From NCBI RefSeq assembly GCF_041224425.1, contig NZ_JBGFGL010000076.1, positions 1 to 64,000 of the forward strand: 64,000 nt of DNA. The letters are read 5' to 3'. Positions 25,584 to 34,167 of the stretch are shown here, one piece after another. The translations under genes were made by a program, and so were the position numbers. The DNA comes from Psychroserpens sp041224425. GTDB taxonomy: Bacteria; Bacteroidota; Bacteroidia; Flavobacteriales; Flavobacteriaceae. The stretch's first letter is position 1. Every line of letters starts with the position of its first letter. Below the pieces are notes generated by a model. That model saw only the letters and a program-made list of their open reading frames with translations. It was not told the origin of the DNA and ran no database searches.

Positions 25584-26868
25584 AAGCTTTTGGGTTAAGG
25601 ATTATTTGCAAGGCAATCCTGTAAAAAAGCATCTCAAGGAAATCAAGACTATTCAGAAAAATCCAAATTCAAGTGAAGCCATTCATTTAAAGGAAGACTA
25701 CATCCATAAGTTAATTACTCACGCCATAACTACATCAGATTATTACAAAAAATGGCATGGTGCTAAAGTAATTCAAGACTTCCCAGTCATCAACAAATCC
25801 GTAATTAGAGAGCACTTTCAAGCGTTTGAATCAATTAAATTCAAAGATTCCAAAAACCATAAAGTCTCAACAAGTGGATCTACAGGCCTTTCTTTTTTTC
25901 TATTTCAGAATAAAAACAAACGCCATAGAAATTCTGCTGATGGCATTTACTTTTACGAACGTGCCAATTATACCTTTGGAAATAAGATCTATAAACTTAT
26001 TGTTTGGCATAGTAACAACAAAAAAAGTAATTTTCAAGCTTGGCTACTAAATATGTACCAATGGGATGTGTCTCACTTTGATGAAAAAAGCACTGAAGAA
26101 TTCATTCATCTAATACAACATGACAACTCTAAAAAAGGTGTCCTTCAATGTTATGCTTCTGTATTGGAATTAATTGCCAACTATTTAGAGAAAAACGATC
26201 TAAACATACATTCCCATAGCTTAAACTCTGTGGTTGCCATGTCTGAATTTTTAAATGATTTCACTAAAAACACTTTAGAAAAACGCTTAGGCATCCCTGT
26301 TTACTCGAGGTATTCAAATGAAGAAATGGGAATGCTAGCACAACAAACTGGTAACGCTTCGAAATTATTCGAGATTAATCATGCGAGTTATAATGTTGAA
26401 ATTCTGAACATAGAATCTGATACGCCTGCCAAAGAAGGTGAATTGGGAAGAGTTGTCATAACTGACCTGCACAATCATGCCATGCCCATCATTAGATACG
26501 ATACTGGAGATTTAGCTAGCTTCAAACTGGTGGATAATGTAATGTACCTAGATCAAGTGGTAGGTCGTAAAATGGATGTCATTTATGATACAAACGGTAA
26601 ATTTGTATCGTCTTTTATTACTCATGCTATTTTTAATGAGTTTTATCAATACATTCAACAATATCAATTCATACAGCAAGGAGAAAAAGCGTATGAGGTA
26701 AGACTCAATATTGGCACTAAGACTTTTGAGTTTGAAAATGCGCTTTTATTAAAAATAAAACAGCACTTTGGTGAAGATGCTGATGTTAAAATTATCTATG
26801 TAGATGAAATCCCGACTTTGGCATCTGGAAAAAGAAGAAAGGTCATCAATAATTACATCAAAAATTAA
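25558..26868 (+). CDS. CapK-like / phenylacetate-CoA ligase-like adenylate-forming enzyme
   Basis: This 436-residue protein is of the ANL superfamily, CapK/PaaK-like branch. It has the P-loop-like KVSTSGSTGLSFFLF, the RYSNEEMGML motif, and the YDTGDLASF motif with conserved Asp, then a C-terminal subdomain with a Lys-rich ASGKRRKVI end. CapK-type proteins occur in capsule and O-antigen clusters and probably activate an acyl group. The start ATG at 25558 lies inside the NeuD-like gene in another frame. That makes an acyl-activating enzyme coupled to a hexapeptide acyltransferase plausible. Confidence 0.85.
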   Translation: MILNLLRNKSFWVKDYLQGNPVKKHLKEIKTIQKNPNSSEAIHLKEDYIHKLITHAITTSDYYKKWHGAKVIQDFPVINKSVIREHFQAFESIKFKDSKNHKVSTSGSTGLSFFLFQNKNKRHRNSADGIYFYERANYTFGNKIYKLIVWHSNNKKSNFQAWLLNMYQWDVSHFDEKSTEEFIHLIQHDNSKKGVLQCYASVLELIANYLEKNDLNIHSHSLNSVVAMSEFLNDFTKNTLEKRLGIPVYSRYSNEEMGMLAQQTGNASKLFEINHASYNVEILNIESDTPAKEGELGRVVITDLHNHAMPIIRYDTGDLASFKLVDNVMYLDQVVGRKMDVIYDTNGKFVSSFITHAIFNEFYQYIQQYQFIQQGEKAYEVRLNIGTKTFEFENALLLKIKQHFGEDADVKIIYVDEIPTLASGKRRKVINNYIKN

Positions 26869-26876
26869 ACTCAAAT

Positions 26877-26909
26877 AAAAAAACGCAACCATTTCTGATT
26901 GCGCTTTTT
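26877..26909. terminator. Bidirectional terminator between the CapK-like gene and dnaK
   Basis: CGCAA/TTGCG (26884-26888/26899-26903) has A7 on the left and T5 on the right, so it can act for both convergent transcripts. The stem is short and the loop is 10 nt. Confidence 0.55.
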
Positions 26910-26962
26910 AAAATGTTAAGTAATTTATGTGAGATGCTGAAATTAGTTCAGCATGACGTTCT

Positions 26963-28870
26963 TTATTTAACTTCTTCGAAATCGACGTCTTCTACATCAT
27001 TTCCTTCTGCTTGCCCATTAGAACTTGCATCTGGTCCTGGAGCTTCTGCACCACCTTGTTGTGCTTCAGCTTGTGCTTTGTACATCTCTTCGGAAGCCAC
27101 TTTCCAAGCCTCGTTAATCTTTTCCAAAGCAGGTTCAATGACTGCAATGTCTTTAGTTTCGTAAGCTTTTTTCAATTCTTCCAAAGCTTCTTCGATAGGC
27201 TTTTTCTTATCTTCTGATAATTTATCACCAAACTCACTTAACTGATTCTCCGTTTGGAAAATCATAGCGTCAGCCTGATTCAATTTTTCAGCAGTTTCCT
27301 TAGCCTTAGCATCAGCTTCTGCATTGGCTTCAGCTTCTTGCTTCATCTTTTGGATTTCTTCCTCAGTCAATCCTGAAGAGGCCTCAATTCTGATATCCTG
27401 TGATTTACCAGTCGCTTTATCTGTAGCTGATACCTTGATAATACCATTGGCATCAATATCGAATGTCACTTCAATTTGAGGTACACCACGTTTTGCTGGT
27501 GGAATACCATCTAAGTGGAAACGACCAATCGTTTTGTTATCTGCTGCCATTGGACGCTCACCTTGCAGGACATGAATTTCAACCGATGGCTGATTGTCTG
27601 CCGCTGTTGAGAACACTTGACTCTTCTTTGTTGGAATAGTCGTGTTAGCCTCAATCAATTTGGTCATTACATTACCCATAGTTTCGATACCAAGAGATAA
27701 AGGCGTAACATCCAACAACAAGACATCTTTCACATCTCCAGTTAACACACCACCTTGAATAGCAGCACCTAAAGATACCACCTCATCTGGATTCACACCT
27801 TTGCTTGGTGCTTTTCCAAAGAATTTTTCAACAGCAGACTGAACCGCTGGTATACGTGTTGAACCACCTACCAAAATGATTTCATCAATATCACTTTTTG
27901 ACAATCCTGCAGATTTCAATGCCGATTCACATGGCTCAATTGTACGTTTTACCAAATCGTCAATCAATTGCTCAAATTTAGAACGTGACAATGTACGCAC
28001 CAAGTGTTTTGGTCCACTAGCTGTAGCCGTTACATAAGGCAAGTTGATTTCAGTTTGAGAAGACGATGACAATTCAATCTTAGCCTTTTCAGCAGCTTCT
28101 TTCAAACGCTGTAAAGCCATTGGGTCTTTTCTTAAATCAATATCTTCTTCAGATTTGAACTCTTCTGCTAACCAATTGATGATTTTCTCATCAACATCGT
28201 CACCACCTAAGTGTGTATCACCATCTGTAGACAATACTTCAAATACACCATCTCCTAACTCTAGGATAGATACATCATGTGTACCACCACCAAAATCAAA
28301 TACAACGATTTTTTGATCTTGTCCTTTTTTATCTAATCCGTAAGCTAAAGCTGCAGCAGTTGGCTCATTGATGATACGTTCAACCTTTAAACCTGCAATC
28401 TCACCTGCTTCCTTTGTAGCTTGACGCTGTGAATCATTAAAGTATGCTGGCACAGTAATTACTGCACGATTGACATCTTGACCTAAATAATCTTCAGCAG
28501 TCTTCTTCATTTTTTGAAGAATCATCGCTGATAATTCCTGAGGTGTATATAAGCGACCTTCGATATCTACACGAGGTGTATCGTTATCACCTTTAACAAC
28601 TTTATAAGGTACACGTTCTGCCTCTTTTTTAGATTCAGAATATTTGTTACCCATAAAACGTTTAATAGAATAAACGGTTTTTGTTGGATTGGTTACTGCT
28701 TGTCGTTTTGCAGGATCACCAACCTTGATTTCTCCACCTTCCACAAAGGCAATAACCGAAGGCGTAGTTCTTTTACCTTCAGCGTTTGGGATTACCACTG
28801 GCTCATTCCCTTCCATTACAGAAACGCATGAGTTGGTTGTTCCTAAATCGATTCCAATAATCTTACTCAT
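26963..28870 (-). CDS. dnaK: Molecular chaperone DnaK (Hsp70)
   Basis: This 635-residue protein has a nucleotide-binding domain starting GIDLGTTNSCVSVMEG (5-20), the phosphate-2 loop VFDFGGGTHDVSILELG, the adenosine motif ILVGGSTRIPAVQ, the linker DVLLLDVTPLSLGIET, a substrate-binding beta domain, and a helical lid ending in the acidic EEVK tail. It folds nascent and stress-damaged proteins with DnaJ and GrpE; neither is adjacent. The GGGTHDVS loop has His where Phe is common. The leader contains a GNRA-capped hairpin (see the entry at 28893). Confidence 0.97.
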   Translation of the reverse strand: MSKIIGIDLGTTNSCVSVMEGNEPVVIPNAEGKRTTPSVIAFVEGGEIKVGDPAKRQAVTNPTKTVYSIKRFMGNKYSESKKEAERVPYKVVKGDNDTPRVDIEGRLYTPQELSAMILQKMKKTAEDYLGQDVNRAVITVPAYFNDSQRQATKEAGEIAGLKVERIINEPTAAALAYGLDKKGQDQKIVVFDFGGGTHDVSILELGDGVFEVLSTDGDTHLGGDDVDEKIINWLAEEFKSEEDIDLRKDPMALQRLKEAAEKAKIELSSSSQTEINLPYVTATASGPKHLVRTLSRSKFEQLIDDLVKRTIEPCESALKSAGLSKSDIDEIILVGGSTRIPAVQSAVEKFFGKAPSKGVNPDEVVSLGAAIQGGVLTGDVKDVLLLDVTPLSLGIETMGNVMTKLIEANTTIPTKKSQVFSTAADNQPSVEIHVLQGERPMAADNKTIGRFHLDGIPPAKRGVPQIEVTFDIDANGIIKVSATDKATGKSQDIRIEASSGLTEEEIQKMKQEAEANAEADAKAKETAEKLNQADAMIFQTENQLSEFGDKLSEDKKKPIEEALEELKKAYETKDIAVIEPALEKINEAWKVASEEMYKAQAEAQQGGAEAPGPDASSNGQAEGNDVEDVDFEEVK

Positions 28871-28892
28871 AATATGTTATTAGTTTTATAAA

Positions 28893-28908
28893 TTCCTGTT
28901 TCCAGGAA
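28893..28908 (-). promoter_or_regulatory. GNRA-capped hairpin in the dnaK leader
   Basis: The minus-strand transcript reads UUCCUG-GAAA-CAGGAA: a perfect 6-bp stem with a GAAA tetraloop, 22 nt upstream of the dnaK ATG. It is too far from the start to be a simple ribosome blocker; an mRNA-stability or regulatory element is possible. Confidence 0.45.
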
Positions 28909-28968
28909 CGTTGTGTTCATTTTTAATTTCGATAACAATATGTCAATCATTATGCCATGGAAAAAAAT

Positions 28969-28983
28969 ATGACATGATGTCAT
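28969..28983. promoter_or_regulatory. Palindrome ATGACATGATGTCAT between dnaK and sdaA
   Basis: It has perfect 7-bp arms around a single central base and lies midway in the 194-bp divergent region. A dimeric regulator site is plausible; the regulator is unknown. Confidence 0.4.
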
Positions 28984-29018
28984 TATACGGTTTAAAGTTT
29001 TTTAAAAAATATGATATT

Positions 29019-29032
29019 GTGTTTTAAAACAC
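29019..29032. promoter_or_regulatory. Perfect 14-bp palindrome GTGTTTTAAAACAC at the sdaA promoter
   Basis: The palindrome ends two bases before the -7 box TATCTTTG of sdaA, covering the spacer where a repressor would block RNA polymerase. It is an operator candidate for serine dehydratase control. Confidence 0.45.
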
Positions 29033-29034
29033 GC

Positions 29035-29042
29035 TATCTTTG
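29035..29042 (+). promoter_or_regulatory. -7 box of sdaA
   Basis: TATCTTTG matches TAnnTTTG exactly, 22 nt before the ATG. TTG at 29017-29019 is the nearest -33-like element, with a short 15-nt spacer. Confidence 0.5.
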
Positions 29043-29064
29043 GCACACTAAAACGATTTCGTAG

Positions 29065-30489
29065 ATGGAGTGTATCTCAGTTTTTGACATGCTCAAAATT
29101 GGTGTTGGGCCTTCAAGTTCACATACCTTGGGACCGTGGCGAGCGGCAGAACGTTGGATTAAAGAGCTTAAAGACAAAAACAAATTTGATAAAGTCGAAA
29201 AAATCACGGTTGATCTTTATGGCTCCCTTTCCCTAACAGGAAAAGGTCATGCTACAGACTACGCGGTACTTTTAGGTTTAAGTGGAGCGAATCCTGAGAC
29301 GATTCCTGTTGATACCATAGATGTCATTATCAATGCCATTAAAAACACTAACATCTTAGCTTTTAATAATGAAAAGCCATTAGACTTTAATGTGCAATCC
29401 GATATCATTTTCAATAAAAAATTTTTACCATTTCATGCCAATGCGTTGACCTTTTCAGCTCATATCAATGGAAGACGACATAGATCTACCTACTACTCTA
29501 TTGGTGGTGGTTTTGTAGTTCAAGAAGAACGCAAAGTTTCGAAAGCGAATAAAATCATTTTTTACTGTACGTTTCCTTATCCGATCTCTTATGGCGAAGA
29601 ACTGCTCAAGTTTTGTCATCAACTAAACCTACCCATCTCAGGAGTTGTCTTGGAAAATGAAAAATCCATTCGCGATGAAGCAACGATTGATGCCGAACTG
29701 AAACGTATCTGGGACACCATGCTGGAGTGTATGTATGTTGGTTGCCACACGGAAGGCACTTTACCTGGCGGACTTAAAGTAAGGCGTAGAGCTTATGATA
29801 TGTATCAAAGTCTGAAAGGAGAAAAACCCTATGATACACCTGTGGAGTGGCTACATTCCATAAGAGATACTGAAGTTAAATTTAGACAAATATTAAAGTG
29901 GGTCAGTTGTTTTGCTTTAGCGGTCAATGAAGTTAATGCATCATTAGGTCGAGTGGTCACAGCTCCTACGAATGGAAGTGCTGGTGTGATTCCTGCGGTA
30001 CTCATGTATTATTTAGTCATTGAAAACCACGATGGCAACTTTGAAGATATCAAGCGTTTTTTATTGGTTGCTGGTGAAATTGGTAGTATTTTCAAAAAAG
30101 GCGCTACCATAAGTGCTGCAATGGGTGGATGTCAAGCTGAAATTGGTGTTTCTTCCGCTATGGCAGCTGCTGCTTTATGTGAATTGTCAGGTGGCACACC
30201 TGAACAAGTTTTAATTGCTGCAGAAATTGCTATGGAACATCATTTAGGATTGACCTGTGATCCAATTGGCGGACTCGTTCAAGTGCCTTGTATTGAACGC
30301 AATGCCATGGGAGCCATAAAGGCTATTAATGCTTGTGAATTAGCTTTAGATACCGATCATAACAATGTAAAAGTTCCGTTAGATAAGGTTGTGAACACCA
30401 TGTGGGAAACTGCCAAAGACATGAATACCAAATACAAAGAAACCTCTGAAGGTGGTTTGGCTGTAGGTGTTCATTTAACCGACTGTTAG
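29065..30489 (+). CDS. sdaA: L-serine ammonia-lyase (single-chain iron-sulfur type)
   Basis: This 474-residue enzyme deaminates L-serine to pyruvate and ammonia using a 4Fe-4S cluster. The N-terminal beta domain starts ISVFDMLKIGVGPSSSHTLG; the C-terminal catalytic domain has GGCQAEIGVSSAMAAAALCE and LTCDPIGGLVQVPCIERN, which supply the cluster cysteines. Length fits the fused alpha/beta enterobacterial-type enzyme (about 455). It is divergent from dnaK, and a 14-bp palindrome overlaps its promoter. Confidence 0.95.
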   Translation: MECISVFDMLKIGVGPSSSHTLGPWRAAERWIKELKDKNKFDKVEKITVDLYGSLSLTGKGHATDYAVLLGLSGANPETIPVDTIDVIINAIKNTNILAFNNEKPLDFNVQSDIIFNKKFLPFHANALTFSAHINGRRHRSTYYSIGGGFVVQEERKVSKANKIIFYCTFPYPISYGEELLKFCHQLNLPISGVVLENEKSIRDEATIDAELKRIWDTMLECMYVGCHTEGTLPGGLKVRRRAYDMYQSLKGEKPYDTPVEWLHSIRDTEVKFRQILKWVSCFALAVNEVNASLGRVVTAPTNGSAGVIPAVLMYYLVIENHDGNFEDIKRFLLVAGEIGSIFKKGATISAAMGGCQAEIGVSSAMAAAALCELSGGTPEQVLIAAEIAMEHHLGLTCDPIGGLVQVPCIERNAMGAIKAINACELALDTDHNNVKVPLDKVVNTMWETAKDMNTKYKETSEGGLAVGVHLTDC

Positions 30490-30544
30490 TCGTTCTTATC
30501 ATATAATATTCCTATTTTTACACTCTATTAAAACAACTGAAATT

Positions 30545-31363
30545 ATGTCCACCGCAAAGAAAAGTTATAAACGCGTTACCGTGAAATCCCTTGTGGAAAT
30601 GAAACAGAATCAGGAAAAGATATCCATGCTTACGGCCTATGATTACACCATGGCTAAAATTGTTGATGAAGCTGGTGTTGATGTCATCTTGGTTGGTGAT
30701 TCTGCGAGTAATGTCATGGCAGGACACGAAACTACTTTACCTATCACCTTAGATCAAATGATTTATCATGCTTCTTCTGTGGTAAGAGCAATTGATAGAG
30801 CTTTGGTTGTGGTTGATTTACCTTTTGGAAGTTACCAAAGTGATCCTAAGGAAGCTTTACGTTCAGCCATTAGAATCATGAAGGAATCTGGAGGTCATGC
30901 CGTTAAAATGGAAGGCGGAAAAGAAGTCAAAGAATCTATAAAACGCATATTGAATGCTGGAATTCCAGTAATGGGACATTTAGGCTTGACACCACAATCT
31001 ATTTACAAATTTGGAACGTATACTGTAAGAGCTAAAGAAGAGGAGGAAGCACAACGTTTAAAAGAAGACGCAAAAATGCTAGAACGTTGTGGCTGTTTTG
31101 CATTGGTTTTAGAAAAAATTCCTGCCAAACTGGCCCAAGAAGTCGCAGAAAGTATTTCAATTCCTGTAATAGGTATTGGTGCTGGATCAGGCGTTGATGG
31201 ACAAGTTTTGGTACTTCATGACATGATTGGAATGACACATGAATTCAACCCAAGGTTTCTAAGACGCTATATGAATCTTTACGAAGACATGACCAAGGCT
31301 ATAGGTCAATATGTCGACGATGTGAAATCGGTTGACTTTCCGAACGAAAAAGAGCAATACTAA
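30545..31363 (+). CDS. panB: 3-methyl-2-oxobutanoate hydroxymethyltransferase
   Basis: This 272-residue enzyme transfers a hydroxymethyl group from methylene-tetrahydrofolate to ketoisovalerate, the first committed step of pantothenate synthesis. Signatures are MLTAYDYTMAKIVDEAGVD, ILVGDSASNVMAGHETT (metal-binding Asp in VGDS), VVDLPFGSYQ, and GAGSGVDGQVLVLHDMIGM. Length is standard (264-275). A pseudouridine synthase gene follows after 15 bp and is probably co-transcribed. panC and panD are not in the window. Confidence 0.95.
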   Translation: MSTAKKSYKRVTVKSLVEMKQNQEKISMLTAYDYTMAKIVDEAGVDVILVGDSASNVMAGHETTLPITLDQMIYHASSVVRAIDRALVVVDLPFGSYQSDPKEALRSAIRIMKESGGHAVKMEGGKEVKESIKRILNAGIPVMGHLGLTPQSIYKFGTYTVRAKEEEEAQRLKEDAKMLERCGCFALVLEKIPAKLAQEVAESISIPVIGIGAGSGVDGQVLVLHDMIGMTHEFNPRFLRRYMNLYEDMTKAIGQYVDDVKSVDFPNEKEQY

Positions 31364-31378
31364 TCAAGACTTCTAAAC

Positions 31379-32086
31379 TTGTCTAAAGATAAAGTCCTTT
31401 CCAACAAGACGAACCTTCAAGTACTTTACGAAGACAATCACATCATTGTTGTCAACAAAAGAGCTGGAGACATTGTGCAAGGTGATAAAACTGGCGACAA
31501 ACCACTAAGTGATGTTGTAAAGTCTTATCTAAAGGAAAAATACAATAAACCTGGAAATGTCTATTTAGGTGTTGTACATCGATTGGATCGTCCAACCACA
31601 GGAATTGTTCTGTTTTCAAAAACAAGTAAAGCTTTACCTAGACTCAACAAATTATTTTCAGAAAAAAAAGCAAATAAAACCTATTGGGCTGTCGTTAAAA
31701 AAGCTCCTGAACCTCTAAATGGAACTTTGAAGCATTGGCTAAAGAAAAATCCGAAGAACAACAAATCTACAGCGTATTCAGATGAGATTAAGGGCAGTAA
31801 AAAGGGAATTTTACATTACAAAACTATAAAAGCCCTTGATAACTACACACTTTTGGAAATCAATCTAGAAACCGGAAGACATCATCAAATTAGATGTCAG
31901 TTGGCAAGTATTGGTTCTCCTATAAAAGGTGATTTGAAATACGGTTTTGACAGAAGCAATCCAGATGCCAGTATTCATCTACACGCAAGACGTTTAGAGT
32001 TCATACATCCTGTTTCCAAAGAACCAATTGATATTGAAGCTGATCCAGCTGAAGACCCTATTTGGAATGCCTGTATGGAAAGTTAG
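31379..32086 (+). CDS. RluA-family pseudouridine synthase
   Basis: This 235-residue protein isomerises uridine in rRNA or tRNA. The catalytic Asp70 sits in HRLDRPTTGIVLFSKTSKA (67-85), and the C-terminal GRHHQIRCQLASIGSPIKGD block is diagnostic. The start is TTG at 31379, since no ATG occurs before the conserved VLYEDNHIIVVNKRAGD strand. There is no S4 domain at the N-terminus, as in RluA/TruC-like members. The target uridine cannot be assigned. It lies 15 bp after panB and its stop abuts the convergent kinase gene. Confidence 0.9.
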   Translation: MSKDKVLSNKTNLQVLYEDNHIIVVNKRAGDIVQGDKTGDKPLSDVVKSYLKEKYNKPGNVYLGVVHRLDRPTTGIVLFSKTSKALPRLNKLFSEKKANKTYWAVVKKAPEPLNGTLKHWLKKNPKNNKSTAYSDEIKGSKKGILHYKTIKALDNYTLLEINLETGRHHQIRCQLASIGSPIKGDLKYGFDRSNPDASIHLHARRLEFIHPVSKEPIDIEADPAEDPIWNACMES

Positions 32087-32905
32087 TTAGGAGATTGGAT
32101 ATTCGATATTTAAAACGGTGCCTTTTTCCTCTTCAGAAGTAAGCTTGAAATCGGCACCAATGAGTTCTGCCCTACTTTCCATATTAATTAATCCTGAACC
32201 TTTTTGTACTGTGGACACATCAAACCCTTTACCATCATCTGAAGCGGAAATAAGCAAATTATTGGGTTGATATTTTAATATTACTCTTAAGTTTTCAGCT
32301 TCAGAATATTTGACTGAATTCGAGAAAAACTCTTGTAGAATTCTGTAAAGTATCAAGACATGTTTTTCATTTTTGAGTGTAAAGGGATTCCCTTCGATAA
32401 CAAGTTCGGCTGAAGAAAACTTCATTCGTTTTAATCGCTCCAATTCATTGGTGATGGCATCTTCGAGTCCCATATTCAAAATCACATCATTGTTTAGAGA
32501 TTTTGAAAGCGCACGCACTTCTTTCAAACTATCTTTGACAATACTTGAAGTATCATCAACTTTTTCCTTTAAATCCTCAGGAACTTTAGAAGTCAGCATG
32601 TTGAGTTGCATACTGGCGTACGCTAACAGTTGTCCGACATTATCGTGTAATTCACGTCCGATATGTTTTAAGGTTTGTTCTTGTATTTCAGATTGCGTTC
32701 TTGAGATTTCCTCATCAAATTGCTTCTGCTGTTCTATTTGTTCAAGCAATAACTTATGCTTTCGCTTTTGAAACGTCACAAAAAACAAGATGATCATAAC
32801 AGACAGTAACAACATAGCAAAGATAACGTAGCCAATTAAAGCCACCTCTTCCTTGTCTATTGTTTGTGCCTCTTGAGCGAGTACCAAAAACCGAAGGCAA
32901 TGCAT
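32087..32905 (-). CDS. Sensor histidine kinase of the NarX/DegS type (HisKA_3)
   Basis: This is a 272-residue protein. One transmembrane segment (about 24-44) is followed by a coiled coil (48-80), the dimerisation/phosphoacceptor motif HIGRELHDNVGQ with His87, and a compact HATPase_c domain (SVKYSEAENLRV for the N box, ASDDGKGFD for the G1 box). There is no periplasmic sensor domain, so input probably comes from a partner. The start overlaps the upstream 7-TM gene by 49 bp, and no response regulator is adjacent. Confidence 0.85.
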   Translation of the reverse strand: MHCLRFLVLAQEAQTIDKEEVALIGYVIFAMLLLSVMIILFFVTFQKRKHKLLLEQIEQQKQFDEEISRTQSEIQEQTLKHIGRELHDNVGQLLAYASMQLNMLTSKVPEDLKEKVDDTSSIVKDSLKEVRALSKSLNNDVILNMGLEDAITNELERLKRMKFSSAELVIEGNPFTLKNEKHVLILYRILQEFFSNSVKYSEAENLRVILKYQPNNLLISASDDGKGFDVSTVQKGSGLINMESRAELIGADFKLTSEEEKGTVLNIEYPIS

Positions 32906-33567
32906 GAATAGGTAAATATGTTAATATACAATAAAGCTAATGATCTGAAATTTACAAATTCTGTATTAAAGGGTGTGAAATATTCACTATAAATAAACAA
33001 AGGTGTTGCGCATAATTGCCATAATAACAAAGCTATGCTTATATAAAAAGATGGTAATTTGTAATACTGAAGTATAAAATCACTACTCATTAACTCCTTA
33101 AAATACAATAACACATAAATACATGTGATTACTGAGGCCAATATACGATCATAAGGCAACCCATTAACAAAGAAAGCATCTGTAAATAAGTAGTAAAAAA
33201 CAGTGAATGCTGTATATAGGATTACCACTAACCTAATAACGAGTTTTGATACCTTATTGCTAATTAAATCAGAATAAAAGACACCTAAAAGCCCAATAGT
33301 CAATAAATCATAAATGTTATAAAGCCAAATATTTTGGCATAACACGCTGTTCTTCCATGCTATAAACCAATCGAAATCATAATTGTATTGCAGGAAATGC
33401 TTATAAGCACCTATGGTTTCGATTATGAACGTGAACCATAAGTAATAAACAAATATTCTGAGCTTTTCATTTTTGGTCCTTTTAAGATATATTGACGCTG
33501 AAATAGCTGCCAAAAGCTCAAAAGACTTGGCTATAAGCGATCTATTCTCATACAAAAACTCATTCAA
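32857..33567 (-). CDS. Seven-transmembrane membrane protein of unknown function
   Basis: This 236-residue protein is not recognised. It has about seven hydrophobic segments rich in Tyr, Phe and Trp (e.g. LRIFVYYLWFTFIIETIGAY, ASVITCIYVLLYF), with short loops. Its 3' end overlaps the histidine kinase gene by 49 bp in another frame, and its start is 7 bp after the stop of the 168-residue protein gene. The layout suggests a membrane sensor or anchor working with the kinase, which has almost no extracytoplasmic part of its own. Confidence 0.75.
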   Translation of the reverse strand: MNEFLYENRSLIAKSFELLAAISASIYLKRTKNEKLRIFVYYLWFTFIIETIGAYKHFLQYNYDFDWFIAWKNSVLCQNIWLYNIYDLLTIGLLGVFYSDLISNKVSKLVIRLVVILYTAFTVFYYLFTDAFFVNGLPYDRILASVITCIYVLLYFKELMSSDFILQYYKLPSFYISIALLLWQLCATPLFIYSEYFTPFNTEFVNFRSLALLYINIFTYSCIAFGFWYSLKRHKQ

Positions 33568-33574
33568 AATTCAT

Positions 33575-34081
33575 CTATTGAGGGTAATTTGCTCCAGGCG
33601 GATCTCCATCTTCACCATTATCTAATCCATTACCTCCAGGAATATCATTTTTACCTCCTTGGAACATAAAATTAAACATATTTCCCTCTGAAGTATTCAA
33701 ATAACCAGTAGGCATCATAAACACTGTGGTATAACCCGCTCCTTGGCTATCAGTTGGTTTTGCTCCTAAATAAATTCTGACCCCATTCATGGTATACCCT
33801 AAATCTTTTGCTTGAGATTGTGCAATTTGAAGAAAATCCTGCACGTCCTCCAATGCATACCATGAAGAGCGATTATCACCTCCTTTTCGAGTCACAATAG
33901 AATCACTAATTAATTGATAACGCTCATTATAAGCTTTATCCAAAACTGTTGCTTCTGCAGGTGTAATCATTCCTTTTGGTGGAGGCGGTAACATTTCAAT
34001 AGGTGTTTCCTTTTGACAATAAAAATACATGGCCAAGGCACCTAAAATAAATCCCAAAATAAGTAATACTAGTTTTTTCAT
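33575..34081 (-). CDS. Membrane-anchored small protein of unknown function
   Basis: This 168-residue protein starts with one hydrophobic anchor (MKKLVLLILGFILGALAMYF), then a Pro-rich stretch (EMLPPPPKGMITPAEA), a helical region, a strand segment GVRIYLGAKPTD and a Gly/Asp/Asn-rich tail (GGNGLDNGEDGDPPGANYPQ). No catalytic motif is seen. It is the first gene of the three-gene unit with the 7-TM protein and the histidine kinase, so it may be a periplasmic ligand or partner of that sensor. Confidence 0.7.
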   Translation of the reverse strand: MKKLVLLILGFILGALAMYFYCQKETPIEMLPPPPKGMITPAEATVLDKAYNERYQLISDSIVTRKGGDNRSSWYALEDVQDFLQIAQSQAKDLGYTMNGVRIYLGAKPTDSQGAGYTTVFMMPTGYLNTSEGNMFNFMFQGGKNDIPGGNGLDNGEDGDPPGANYPQ

Positions 34082-34167
34082 AACCGGTTAGTTTAATTAA
34101 TAGTAGCTCTAAAATATTGAAATTCTTTACATAAAACTAAAAACAAGTTAAATTTTTAAGTCTTTTC

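Noticed and set aside
32373..32771. 132-residue open frame on the plus strand
   Set aside because: It is antisense to the histidine kinase core, rich in Ser and Cys as is common for antisense frames of Glu/Lys/Ala-rich helices.
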